A stretch of DNA of 40,115 bases from UBA10364 sp905182675. GTDB taxonomy: Bacteria; Bacteroidota; Bacteroidia; Flavobacteriales; Schleiferiaceae. The translations under genes and the position numbers were made by a program. This document shows, in pieces, positions 33,791 to 40,115 of the stretch. Below the pieces are notes generated by a model. It made no database searches and was not told where the DNA came from. It worked only from the letters and a program-made list of their open reading frames with translations. The stretch spans positions 1-40,115 of the forward strand of contig CAWVWE010000018.1 of NCBI GenBank assembly GCA_963933975.1, written 5' to 3'. How positions within the stretch are numbered: position 1 is the stretch's first letter; the number at the start of each line of letters is the position of its first letter.

Positions 33791-35310
33791 GTACTGGACT
33801 CTGGGCCCAGCCTAAACTAGTTGTTCAAGTGGTGGTAGACCAAATGCGTGCAGAATTCCTGCAACGGTTTCAGCATCAATTTGAAAAAGACGGAGGTTTC
33901 CGTGTTCTTTTGGATAGTGGGTTTCACTACTCTAATACCCACTATAACTATATCCCCACCTACACTGGACCAGGGCATGCCAGTATTTCTACTGGAACTA
34001 CTCCTAAGTACCACGGTATTGTGGCTAATGACTGGCTAGACACACGGAGTAATTACGAAATGTATTGCGTAGAGGACACAACAGTTCGCCCTGTTGGGAC
34101 CGTTGAATATAGCAGCAGAAGATCTCCCAAGAACTTACGTACGTTAACTTTTTCCGATGGAATTAAGCTACATACGAATGGGCGTGGCAAATCATTTGGA
34201 GTTTCCATTAAAGATCGGGGTGCCATATTACCCGCAGGACAATTAGCAGATGGAGCATTCTGGTTAGACAACAATATGCACTTTGTGACCAGTACCTATT
34301 ATATGCCAAATTTGCCTTCCTATGTAAGCTCTTACAATGCAAAAGAAAAGGCACTAGGTCTGATGAAGAAGGGCTGGAAGCTTGATCTAGCAGCGCGTAA
34401 GTATGAAGAAAGTCTGCCTGATGAAAACCCTTATGAGCCTAAATTGAATAGAGGAACGGCTAGCTTTCCGTACGACCTCGAGTATTTAGTGGACACGAAA
34501 GGACTAAACATCTTAAAAAACACACCTATTGGTAATGAGATGGTCTTAGATATGGCCAAGGAATTGATCCACGAGGAAGATCTGGGGAAAGATGAGGATA
34601 CCGATTTTTTGGGTGTTAGTTTCTCCTCTCCTGATTATGCAGGACACACTTGGGGTGTTAGATCTAGAGAGGTTCACGACATGTACCTTAAACTTGATGC
34701 ACAATTGGGCGAATTAATTAAGACACTAGACCGTAAAGTAGGTCGTCAAAATTATATTCTCTACCTCACAGCCGATCACGGCGCAAGCGAGAATCCCAAC
34801 CATCTCCGTAATTTTGGTTATGAGGTACAGAACTATCAAAATGCGGATGTGCTCACACAGTTAAATGACCAGATTGAAGAAAGACTAGGTATTCAAAGTG
34901 CGGTAGGGAAGATCATCAATCATCATATATTTCTCAATGACTGGGCGAAAGAATCTGTCTTACCTATTACATTGATCGTTGAAGGAATAGACCCATTCGC
35001 ACATGCCTACTCCGCGGAGCAGATTCGCATAGGGTCAGACGACGAATTGATAAAAATGCTCAATCAAGGGCACCAGAGTAGGTTTAGTGGAGATATCGTA
35101 TTCACACTTCAGCCTAATTGCATATTCTACGGCCCTTATGGATCCACTCACGGCTCAGGATATACCTATGACACGCACGTACCTTTCTTAATCTTGGGAG
35201 GTACAGTCAATGCAGGTAACACATCCGAGAAAACAAGTGTCACAGACATCGTAGATCGAGTGGCTGAAAGTGCAGACCTTCCTTACGCTCCAAACAGCTG
35301 GGTTCAATAG
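33733..35310 (+). CDS. pafA: PafA-like alkaline phosphatase (phosphate monoesterase)
   Basis: 525 residues. A signal peptide (IGFGAALFCLLSTGLWAQ) is encoded inside the end of the ABC-F gene. Catalytic and metal motifs follow the order of Elizabethkingia PafA: Asp36 in VVDQMR, the nucleophile Thr78 in YTGPGHASI, Asn99 in GIVANDW, Lys160 and Arg162 in SIKDRGAI, then SPDYAGHTWG and LTADHGASENP supplying zinc ligands. The Thr nucleophile together with this Asn/Lys/Arg set is what distinguishes phosphate monoesterases. It is a periplasmic or secreted enzyme that releases phosphate from organic esters. No Pho box was recognised upstream, which is expected because the start is inside another gene. 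Confidence 0.88.
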   Translation: MGRSQYRKIGFGAALFCLLSTGLWAQPKLVVQVVVDQMRAEFLQRFQHQFEKDGGFRVLLDSGFHYSNTHYNYIPTYTGPGHASISTGTTPKYHGIVANDWLDTRSNYEMYCVEDTTVRPVGTVEYSSRRSPKNLRTLTFSDGIKLHTNGRGKSFGVSIKDRGAILPAGQLADGAFWLDNNMHFVTSTYYMPNLPSYVSSYNAKEKALGLMKKGWKLDLAARKYEESLPDENPYEPKLNRGTASFPYDLEYLVDTKGLNILKNTPIGNEMVLDMAKELIHEEDLGKDEDTDFLGVSFSSPDYAGHTWGVRSREVHDMYLKLDAQLGELIKTLDRKVGRQNYILYLTADHGASENPNHLRNFGYEVQNYQNADVLTQLNDQIEERLGIQSAVGKIINHHIFLNDWAKESVLPITLIVEGIDPFAHAYSAEQIRIGSDDELIKMLNQGHQSRFSGDIVFTLQPNCIFYGPYGSTHGSGYTYDTHVPFLILGGTVNAGNTSEKTSVTDIVDRVAESADLPYAPNSWVQ

Positions 35311-35384
35311 AGTTACAAGGCCATACGTCCTTTCGGTATTATTTAGTAATTTGAGCTTCATTGAATACCCAAAATTATATAATT

Positions 35385-35624
35385 ATGAAAAAAACGCTAC
35401 TATTTTTATCCGTGATTGGCTTTCTAGCTGTTTCGTGTACTGGAACTTGTGATTGTGATGTTATTGAAGACAACTATACCTGGGATGGTTTTGCATGGGA
35501 GGTAAGTTCTAGCAATCCAACTGAGACTATAGCTATGGATACTTGTGTGGACGCTGGTATCTTAGATTCCACTATTTCTTCCACGGGTGCATACTTGACG
35601 GTTACGCGCGCAGTATGTCCATAA
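35385..35624 (+). CDS. Small lipoprotein, unknown function
   Basis: 79 residues from the ATG at 35385 (an in-frame ATG at 35361 would bury the signal). Signal segment KKTLLFLSVIGFLAVSC with lipobox AVSC; the mature part has further Cys residues (TGTCDCDVI, DTCVDAG, RAVC at the end) that could form disulfides. No family recognised. It stands 74 bases after the phosphatase and before a long bidirectional terminator. Confidence 0.75.
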   Translation: MKKTLLFLSVIGFLAVSCTGTCDCDVIEDNYTWDGFAWEVSSSNPTETIAMDTCVDAGILDSTISSTGAYLTVTRAVCP

Positions 35625-35635
35625 ATCACCTTGAT

Positions 35636-35689
35636 TTTTAGACATTAAAAAGCCCGATGTTTTCACATCGGGCTTTTTAATGTCTAAAA
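35636..35689. terminator. Bidirectional terminator with a 25-bp perfect stem
   Basis: The arms 35636-35660 and 35665-35689 are exactly complementary around loop TTTC. The GC core is GCCCGATGT/ACATCGGGC, flanked by A5/T5 and then TAATG/CATTA-type extension. It separates the lipoprotein gene from the convergent OmpA gene. Confidence 0.9.
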
Positions 35690-35698
35690 GTAAAACGA

Positions 35699-36523
35699 CT
35701 ATTTCAAGCCTTCTTCTATCATTTTATTGAATTCATCCAATTTTGGAAGAACAACGATACGTGTGCGGCGGTTTGCTGCACGACCTTCGCGTGTATCATT
35801 AGAAGCAACTGGTACATACTCACCACGACCTGCAGCAGACATACGTTCAGGCGCGATGCTAAAATCGTTTTGAAGTACACGTACGATGTTCGTTGCACGA
35901 CGAGCGCTTAGCTCCCAATTGTCTTTGACACATGCCGTTGCAATTGGATCAGTATCCGTATGAGCTTCAACTAGAATTTCAAGCGTTGGCTTGGCATTCA
36001 TGATTTTAGCTACTTTTCCTAGAACTGCTGTTGCTTCCTTACTTACGTAGTCAGATCCTGGACGGAACATCAACTTATCAGAAAGGTTGACATAAACCAC
36101 ACCTTTCTCAACACTGATCTGAATGTCTTGATCGTTCAAATCGCCTAAAGCACCTTTCAACGAAGTCACTAAGGCAAGGGTAACACTGTCTTTACGAGTA
36201 ACAGCATCTTGCAGGCGAGTGATCGTTACATCCTTCTCATTGATACTCTCCAGTGTTTTTTCCATGTTTTGAGCACTGGTAGCGCTCATGCGAGTCAAAT
36301 CACCAACTTGCGACATCAACTCAGAATACTGTGCGCGTAACGCTGCCACCTCTGCAGATTGTGCATTCTTAGCTGCTGTTGCTGCTGCTAGTTCCATCTT
36401 AGTGTTACTGAGTTTATCAGAAGTCGCATTTTGTACTTCTTCAAGCTCTACATACTTTTGCTTGCTTACACAACTTGACAATGTCAAAGCCGCTGCAATC
36501 GCAATTACCAATACTTTTTTCAT
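35699..36523 (-). CDS. OmpA-family lipoprotein with peptidoglycan-binding domain
   Basis: 274 residues from the ATG at 36523; the frame opens at 36577 but the longer form hides the signal. The N-terminus is a lipoprotein signal (VLVIAIAAALTLSSCVSKQK). Residues about 25-130 form a coiled coil (LSNTKMELAAATAAKNAQ, VAALRAQYSELMSQV). The C-terminal OmpA domain contains FRPGSDYVSKEA, LVEAHTDTDPI and NWELSARRATNIVRVLQ, with the Asp and Arg that bind diaminopimelate, and ends GRAANRRTRIVVLP. It anchors the outer membrane to peptidoglycan. Own promoter upstream, terminator downstream. Confidence 0.93.
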   Translation of the reverse strand: MKKVLVIAIAAALTLSSCVSKQKYVELEEVQNATSDKLSNTKMELAAATAAKNAQSAEVAALRAQYSELMSQVGDLTRMSATSAQNMEKTLESINEKDVTITRLQDAVTRKDSVTLALVTSLKGALGDLNDQDIQISVEKGVVYVNLSDKLMFRPGSDYVSKEATAVLGKVAKIMNAKPTLEILVEAHTDTDPIATACVKDNWELSARRATNIVRVLQNDFSIAPERMSAAGRGEYVPVASNDTREGRAANRRTRIVVLPKLDEFNKMIEEGLK

Positions 36524-36548
36524 TTTGTCTGTTTTCAATTCCTTAATG

Positions 36549-36556
36549 CAAAAATA
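36549..36556 (-). promoter_or_regulatory. Promoter of the OmpA-family gene
   Basis: On the minus strand TATTTTTG matches TAnnTTTG exactly, with TTG 18 bases upstream; the best -33/-7 pair in the window. The 5' leader is about 20 bases. Confidence 0.65.
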
Positions 36557-36630
36557 AGAACATAATCGAACAGACAATGAGGATGTTAAGTAGATTTATC
36601 TAAATTATAGAGTATAAAAACTTAATTATC

Positions 36631-36897
36631 ATGAAAAAACTCATTTTAACCGTCGTATTGGCTTGTATCACAGTCGTTTCTTACGCGTAAGAGCAACCAA
36701 CAACGCAAGAGAAGCATGTTTGTACGGCACAGTGCGATCATAATGCTCAGAAAGAGGTTAAATCTTGCTGTACGACAGCTTCCGCTGAGGGCAAGGAGTG
36801 TATGAAGTGCCATCCGAAAAAGGATGATAAAGTAGCTGCTGTCGAACCAAAGAAAGCCTGTTGTTAGGAAAACAAAGCCTGCGGTTCATCAAAATAA
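36631..36897 (+). pseudogene. Cys-rich small secreted protein gene with in-frame TAA and TAG
   Basis: From the ATG at 36631 the frame gives a signal peptide (KKLILTVVLACITVVSYA) and then TAA at codon 20 (36688-36690). After the stop the same frame continues with a Cys-rich, charged sequence (EQPTTQEKHVCTAQCDHN, EVKSCCTTAS, CMKCHPKKDDKV, KKACC), a TAG at 36865-36867, then ENKACGSSK and TAA at 36895-36897. In this phylum signal peptides are typically cut before Gln, so the first stop sits exactly where CAA would be expected; TAG would equally derive from CAG. The Cys pairs suggest a metal-binding or disulfide-rich periplasmic protein of about 88 residues. A terminator follows. It may be a pseudogene, a sequence error, or a readthrough gene. 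Confidence 0.65.
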
Positions 36898-36920
36898 ATC
36901 GATCGTTCAAATCTAAAAAA

Positions 36921-36944
36921 AGCGCCCAATGGGCGCTTTTTTTT
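36921..36944. terminator. Bidirectional terminator
   Basis: 7-bp stem AGCGCCC/GGGCGCT with loop AAT, A-run before and T-run after. Its right edge touches the stop codon (36945-36943) of the thioredoxin-family gene on the minus strand. Confidence 0.85.
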
Positions 36945-38196
36945 ACAGCTCTAAACCAGAAAGATAATCGTCCAGAAATGTTCTAAGCGTAGTCTCTATA
37001 TCTAGATTCTTTCCAATAATCATCTTATTACTATCTAAGATTAACTTCTTAGGAGTTGATGGTATATAATAGTACCACAGGAAATTTGGACGTTCAAAGT
37101 CACTCTCAAACCCGTTAATCCAATCTAATTTGTGCTCGGCAATATATTTTTTCCAATCTGAGAATTCGTTCTCTAGCGTAATAGCGATCACTTGAACTCC
37201 GCGTTCTTTATAGTCATCATAGAGATCTTTTAATCTGGGAGTTTCTTTTTTACAGTGACCGCAATTACTGTCCCAGAAGTATAGAATAGTAACTGTAGCC
37301 TCTACCTCTGAAAGTTTAATCCTTCCTTTATCAGGTGTGTCAAATGCAAAATCTCGTGCTGGGTTTCCAATCAACTCTGTAGAGAGTCCATCTGATTTTT
37401 CTTTAATTTTTGCCAAATCATCCTTTGACATCCAATCAGCGAATCCGGCGTTGTAGAAAGTCTGCGCCAACCATACAAACACCTTGTCTTCACCCATGAA
37501 TTTCGATGTTTCATAATTATAGGTAGCCGTAGAGACAAGTACTTTCCTGACCTGTTCATCCATAGGTTCATTGAAAAGTTTCTTTAAGTGCTTAATCACA
37601 GTATCTGGATCATGACCTAATACGCGCTCAAAATATAAGTCTCTATTTTTCTCAAAGAACGGATTGATCAGTGTACTCGGAGAGGTTAAATTGGTGTATG
37701 CCCAAAAATGATCACGAAGCCAATACACATTCGTATCTGGATTCAATGGTAACATCTGAGGTAGCATAAATTCCTTCAATGCCAGATCTCTAACCCCAAT
37801 CAAATGAGTGCGGATGGCCTCCTGCTCAGGCTGGCTGGAGAGAAATTGTTTGAATAATGCAAATTCATCATTTCCAGGTCCTACTCTAACGGCATTCTGG
37901 ATGTCGTTGTAGTCTATTTCTACATTTAGGTTTGCATCGGAGATAACAACATCAAAGGAATGTTGTGGATCGAGATACACGATAAAAATACCGCGCTCCT
38001 TATTTTCCCATGGTGCGCTAAAGCAGCCCTTAATTATTTGGAAATCTTGTTTTACTACAAGCCCGTTTCCTTTCAGGTAGGCGATTTTCACGGAAGAAAT
38101 AGAATCCGGGAGGTTTTGAATACAGCCTGAGATATTAATCTGTGCGTAGGACGTTGCTCCAAAGAGAAAGCAAAGCAGAGTGATGATTTTCTTCAT
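36943..38196 (-). CDS. TlpA-like thioredoxin-fold protein of the cell envelope
   Basis: 417 residues from the ATG at 38196; an in-frame ATG at 38220 would put eight residues before the signal. Signal peptide KKIITLLCFLFGATSYAQ. The N-terminal half (about 20-270) resembles the DUF4369/DUF5106-type beta and helical domains found in Bacteroidota disulfide proteins. The C-terminal third is a TlpA/AhpC-type thioredoxin domain: LSEVEATVTILYFWDSNC then GHCKKETPRL, with the redox pair Cys312-Gly-His-Cys315 and the cis-Pro in YYIPSTPKKLIL. Likely a periplasmic thiol-disulfide reductase. Divergence partner and substrate are not evident; terminator directly after the stop. Confidence 0.85.
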   Translation of the reverse strand: MKKIITLLCFLFGATSYAQINISGCIQNLPDSISSVKIAYLKGNGLVVKQDFQIIKGCFSAPWENKERGIFIVYLDPQHSFDVVISDANLNVEIDYNDIQNAVRVGPGNDEFALFKQFLSSQPEQEAIRTHLIGVRDLALKEFMLPQMLPLNPDTNVYWLRDHFWAYTNLTSPSTLINPFFEKNRDLYFERVLGHDPDTVIKHLKKLFNEPMDEQVRKVLVSTATYNYETSKFMGEDKVFVWLAQTFYNAGFADWMSKDDLAKIKEKSDGLSTELIGNPARDFAFDTPDKGRIKLSEVEATVTILYFWDSNCGHCKKETPRLKDLYDDYKERGVQVIAITLENEFSDWKKYIAEHKLDWINGFESDFERPNFLWYYYIPSTPKKLILDSNKMIIGKNLDIETTLRTFLDDYLSGLEL

Positions 38197-38237
38197 ATTG
38201 ACTACGAGCGTTGACTTCATTGATTTAATAGGTTGGG

Positions 38238-39146
38238 TTAAAGATCATGAATTTTAACACTCCATCTATGGTGACTTTCGTTAAAAAGACCAATTAAATG
38301 TTGCGTCAACTTTGAATTCGATCTGTTCAGTACCGTTCGTCCATCAACCTCAGTAATAGGCGTCAATTCCCCCATAGAACCTGTTCCAAATGCCTCATCC
38401 GCTGCATATAACTCTGTCAACGATACATTCCTCTCTAGCACCGGTATGCCATTTTCCCTTGCCAATTTTATAACAAGAGCACGAGTGATACCATGTAAAC
38501 AGGCATCAGCAGTGGGCGTAATCAACTCATTGTTTTTCACCATAAAAATATTGGTTCCATTCATCTCCGCAATAAAGCCAAGGTTATCTAGCATTAGCGC
38601 GGAGTCCACCCCAGCATAATTCGATTGGATTTTCGCTAGAATATTATTGATCAGGTTAGTATGATGAATTTTGGAGTCTAAATGCATTGGGCTGTTTCTA
38701 CGAATGGCACTGGTCATTATTCGTATTCCTTTAGTGTTGTCGTACACCGGAGGTTTCCACTCGGCCAGTACGATCAGTAACGGGCCACTTTGATTTAAGC
38801 GTGGATCCATTCCTGAGGTTATCTTCTCCCCTCTCGTCAATGTCAACCGAATATGAGTATCCTTATGCATACCGTTCGCTAATAAAGTTTGCTTAATAGC
38901 ATTCTTAATAAACGAGCGAGTTGGGATCTCCACAAAATCCATGGCTTGTGCTGAATCTTCTAGTCTATCTAAGTGTTTTTCTAAACAAAATATTCCCTGC
39001 TCATAAACTCTCAAACCCTCCCAAACCGCATCTCCACCTTGGACTGAGCTGTCAAAAACAGAAACTTTAGCGTCTTTTCTTGAAACTAATCCATCACCTA
39101 TCCAAACCTTTATTTCTACATTTCGTGCGTCGAACTCTTGTAGCAT
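38238..39146 (-). CDS. Class IV aminotransferase (branched-chain/D-amino-acid type)
   Basis: 302 residues, PLP-dependent. The fold-type IV pattern is seen: VSVFDSSVQGGDAVWEGLRV near the N-terminus, the catalytic lysine K159 in LDSKIHHTNLINN, the cofactor motif GFIAEMNGTNIFMVK, and the phosphate-binding TGSMGELTPI. It is closest in style to branched-chain aminotransferase IlvE, but shorter motifs also occur in D-amino acid transaminase and aminodeoxychorismate lyase, so the substrate is open. It starts one base after the stop of the sulfotransferase-fold gene, indicating one operon and probably one pathway. Confidence 0.88.
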   Translation of the reverse strand: MLQEFDARNVEIKVWIGDGLVSRKDAKVSVFDSSVQGGDAVWEGLRVYEQGIFCLEKHLDRLEDSAQAMDFVEIPTRSFIKNAIKQTLLANGMHKDTHIRLTLTRGEKITSGMDPRLNQSGPLLIVLAEWKPPVYDNTKGIRIMTSAIRRNSPMHLDSKIHHTNLINNILAKIQSNYAGVDSALMLDNLGFIAEMNGTNIFMVKNNELITPTADACLHGITRALVIKLARENGIPVLERNVSLTELYAADEAFGTGSMGELTPITEVDGRTVLNRSNSKLTQHLIGLFNESHHRWSVKIHDL

Positions 39147-39147
39147 A

Positions 39148-39876
39148 CTACTCTAGTTTTAATCTATTCTTAAAAAGTGACCTATATGCCGGAAGGCATT
39201 CCTCTACTATTTTCTCATATTTCAAATCTAAACTGGCAGGCATGTCTTTTGGAGGACCAAAACCAGTCGATTTGTGTGCATTATTATACCAATGTGGCCA
39301 CCAGGGACCATCGTATTCCTTTTCTCCTGAAGGCCATTGTAGCATGCACTCTTGCCACGAAATACCTAGAGCCGAACAGATTAAAGGCATGGTACGTTTG
39401 GGATTCTTCAGCATCTCATCTGTATCCACAATGATACTTGGCCCGTTAAACTGCTGAACGATGCTCCATTGCTCTAACTCCTGAGTCAGTCCTATGTCAG
39501 TTGCCTTGAGATCAGGAATTACTTTTGAAAACGATGCAATAACTTTTCGGGGGTGTCTTATCCAGAATACGTGTACGGCATTTGCAGCCCATTTCCAATC
39601 TTCATTGACCATGTGGTGCGCCATGTTTTTAAGGTACACCTCACTCGATAACGACGCTAAAGTTTCAATTCTCGCCAATATTGCTCCAGCGGATGTTGGC
39701 CAACGCTCCAACGTTTCCTCAAGCCCTGGGTGGCCTAAGCGTGGATTATCAAACAAGTACTTGCCATAAAAAGGCTCATCAAATACTGCGCAATTTTCAC
39801 GTTGCGAGAAGCTGTACATGAGTGCAGTACTGATATTCCTGGGGCCAGAGATGGCATGAATAATCTTATTTGACAT
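39148..39876 (-). CDS. Sulfotransferase-fold protein
   Basis: 242 residues, no signal peptide. The 5'-phosphosulfate-binding pattern is at residues 7-20 (HAISGPRNISTALMY), and the 3'-phosphate-binding pattern with Arg and Ser is in VFWIRHPRKVIASFSKV. PW-rich segment GPWWPHWYN is typical of this group. The protein belongs to the P-loop sulfotransferase-like family often found beside, or annotated with, branched-chain aminotransferases. Enzymatic sulfation with PAPS is possible but not shown. First gene of a two-gene operon, with an exact -7 element upstream. Confidence 0.78.
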   Translation of the reverse strand: MSNKIIHAISGPRNISTALMYSFSQRENCAVFDEPFYGKYLFDNPRLGHPGLEETLERWPTSAGAILARIETLASLSSEVYLKNMAHHMVNEDWKWAANAVHVFWIRHPRKVIASFSKVIPDLKATDIGLTQELEQWSIVQQFNGPSIIVDTDEMLKNPKRTMPLICSALGISWQECMLQWPSGEKEYDGPWWPHWYNNAHKSTGFGPPKDMPASLDLKYEKIVEECLPAYRSLFKNRLKLE

Positions 39877-39945
39877 CTCAGGAAGTTAGCACTTTGATTT
39901 GGGATTTTATACGGGGCTTACTTAGCTGAGTGTCTTTTCTTAATA

Positions 39946-39953
39946 CAAAGTTA
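39946..39953 (-). promoter_or_regulatory. -7 element of the sulfotransferase-aminotransferase operon
   Basis: On the minus strand TAACTTTG matches TAnnTTTG exactly, about 70 bases before the ATG at 39876. A clear -33 TTG is not seen. Confidence 0.5.
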
Positions 39954-40004
39954 GTTTTAGCTTCCTTGACACCTGTTATATTACAGCTGCGTTCGCTTAA
40001 GTAA

Positions 40005-40036
40005 ATAAAAAAGCCTTCACAGAATTTGTGAAGGCT
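40005..40036 (-). terminator. Terminator of tRNA-Val
   Basis: On the minus strand AGCCTTCACA/TGTGAAGGCT forms a perfect 10-bp stem with a 5-base loop, followed by TTTTTT. It begins nine bases after the tRNA. Confidence 0.85.
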
Positions 40037-40044
40037 CTTCCTTG

Positions 40045-40115
40045 TGGGCTATACTGGATTCGAACCGGTGACCTCTGCCCTGTCAAGGCAGCGCTCTAAA
40101 CCAACTGAGCTAATA
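40045..40115 (-). tRNA. tRNA-Val(GAC), 5' end cut by the window edge
   Basis: On the minus strand: TAGCTCAGTTGG D-arm, anticodon stem CTGCC/GGCAG with loop TTGACAG (anticodon GAC), T-arm CCGGTTCGAATCC, and acceptor end ATAGCCC plus A. About four bases of the 5' acceptor strand lie outside. CCA is not encoded. Confidence 0.9.

Noticed and set aside
1..40115. CRISPR array, prophage, insertion sequence or restriction/defence island
   Set aside because: No regularly spaced repeats, transposase, integrase, capsid or nuclease genes were found on either strand.

Overview
The window looks like a chromosomal segment of a marine-type member of the Bacteroidota, most likely Flavobacteriales. The grounds are a complete gldK-gldL-gldM-gldN core of the type IX secretion system (T9SS), two PorP/SprF-family genes, a giant surface protein with a gliding-type C-terminal sorting domain, signal peptides that cleave just before glutamine, and several exact matches to the Bacteroidota -7 promoter element TAnnTTTG. 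Species-level placement is not possible from this alone. There is no sign of a prophage, CRISPR array, insertion sequence or integrated element; most of the window is ordinary core genome.

Region by region. 1-8.2 kb: a truncated FG-GAP/IPT-type secreted protein (minus strand) diverges from a 2142-residue PKD-repeat adhesin-like protein, which overlaps by 4 bases a PorP/SprF-like gene that probably helps export it. 8.4-10.9 kb: a DUF3078 outer-membrane barrel, a small secreted-protein gene broken by one in-frame TAG, and a HTATIP2-like short-chain dehydrogenase. 11-14.2 kb: tRNA-Leu(CAA), then prs-rplY-pth and a SMUG2-like uracil-DNA glycosylase. 14.2-21 kb (minus strand): groES-groEL, and a tight operon miaB / sigma-54-type activator / lptE / TPR-like gene / secG. 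21.2-30.3 kb (plus strand): topA, an arginase-fold protein with a degenerate metal site, porP, gldK, gldL, gldM and gldN, closed by a terminator. 30.3-35.6 kb: an FAD oxidoreductase, DUF983 protein, ABC-F ATPase, a PafA-like phosphatase and a small lipoprotein. 35.6-40.1 kb: an OmpA-family lipoprotein, a second small secreted gene with in-frame stops, a TlpA-like thioredoxin protein, an aminotransferase/sulfotransferase pair and a truncated tRNA-Val(GAC).

The secretion genes fit together: SecG and the signal peptides serve export across the inner membrane, GldK-N with PorP-like proteins form the T9SS trans-envelope machine, and the giant CHU-domain protein is a plausible T9SS cargo. LptE and the OmpA lipoprotein serve outer-membrane assembly.

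The least ordinary observations are: (i) two small secreted-protein genes whose frames are intact except for stops that each differ by one C-to-T change from a Gln codon, one of them exactly at the expected signal-peptidase Gln; (ii) an 18-bp palindrome TTCAC-N8-GTGAA with the same downstream ATATTT spacing ahead of two secreted-protein genes 9 kb apart; (iii) a decayed second copy of a gene start just upstream of one of the broken genes; (iv) an arginase-fold pseudoenzyme in the T9SS cluster; (v) a terminator ending exactly at the next start codon; and (vi) a signal peptide encoded inside the end of an ABC-F gene.
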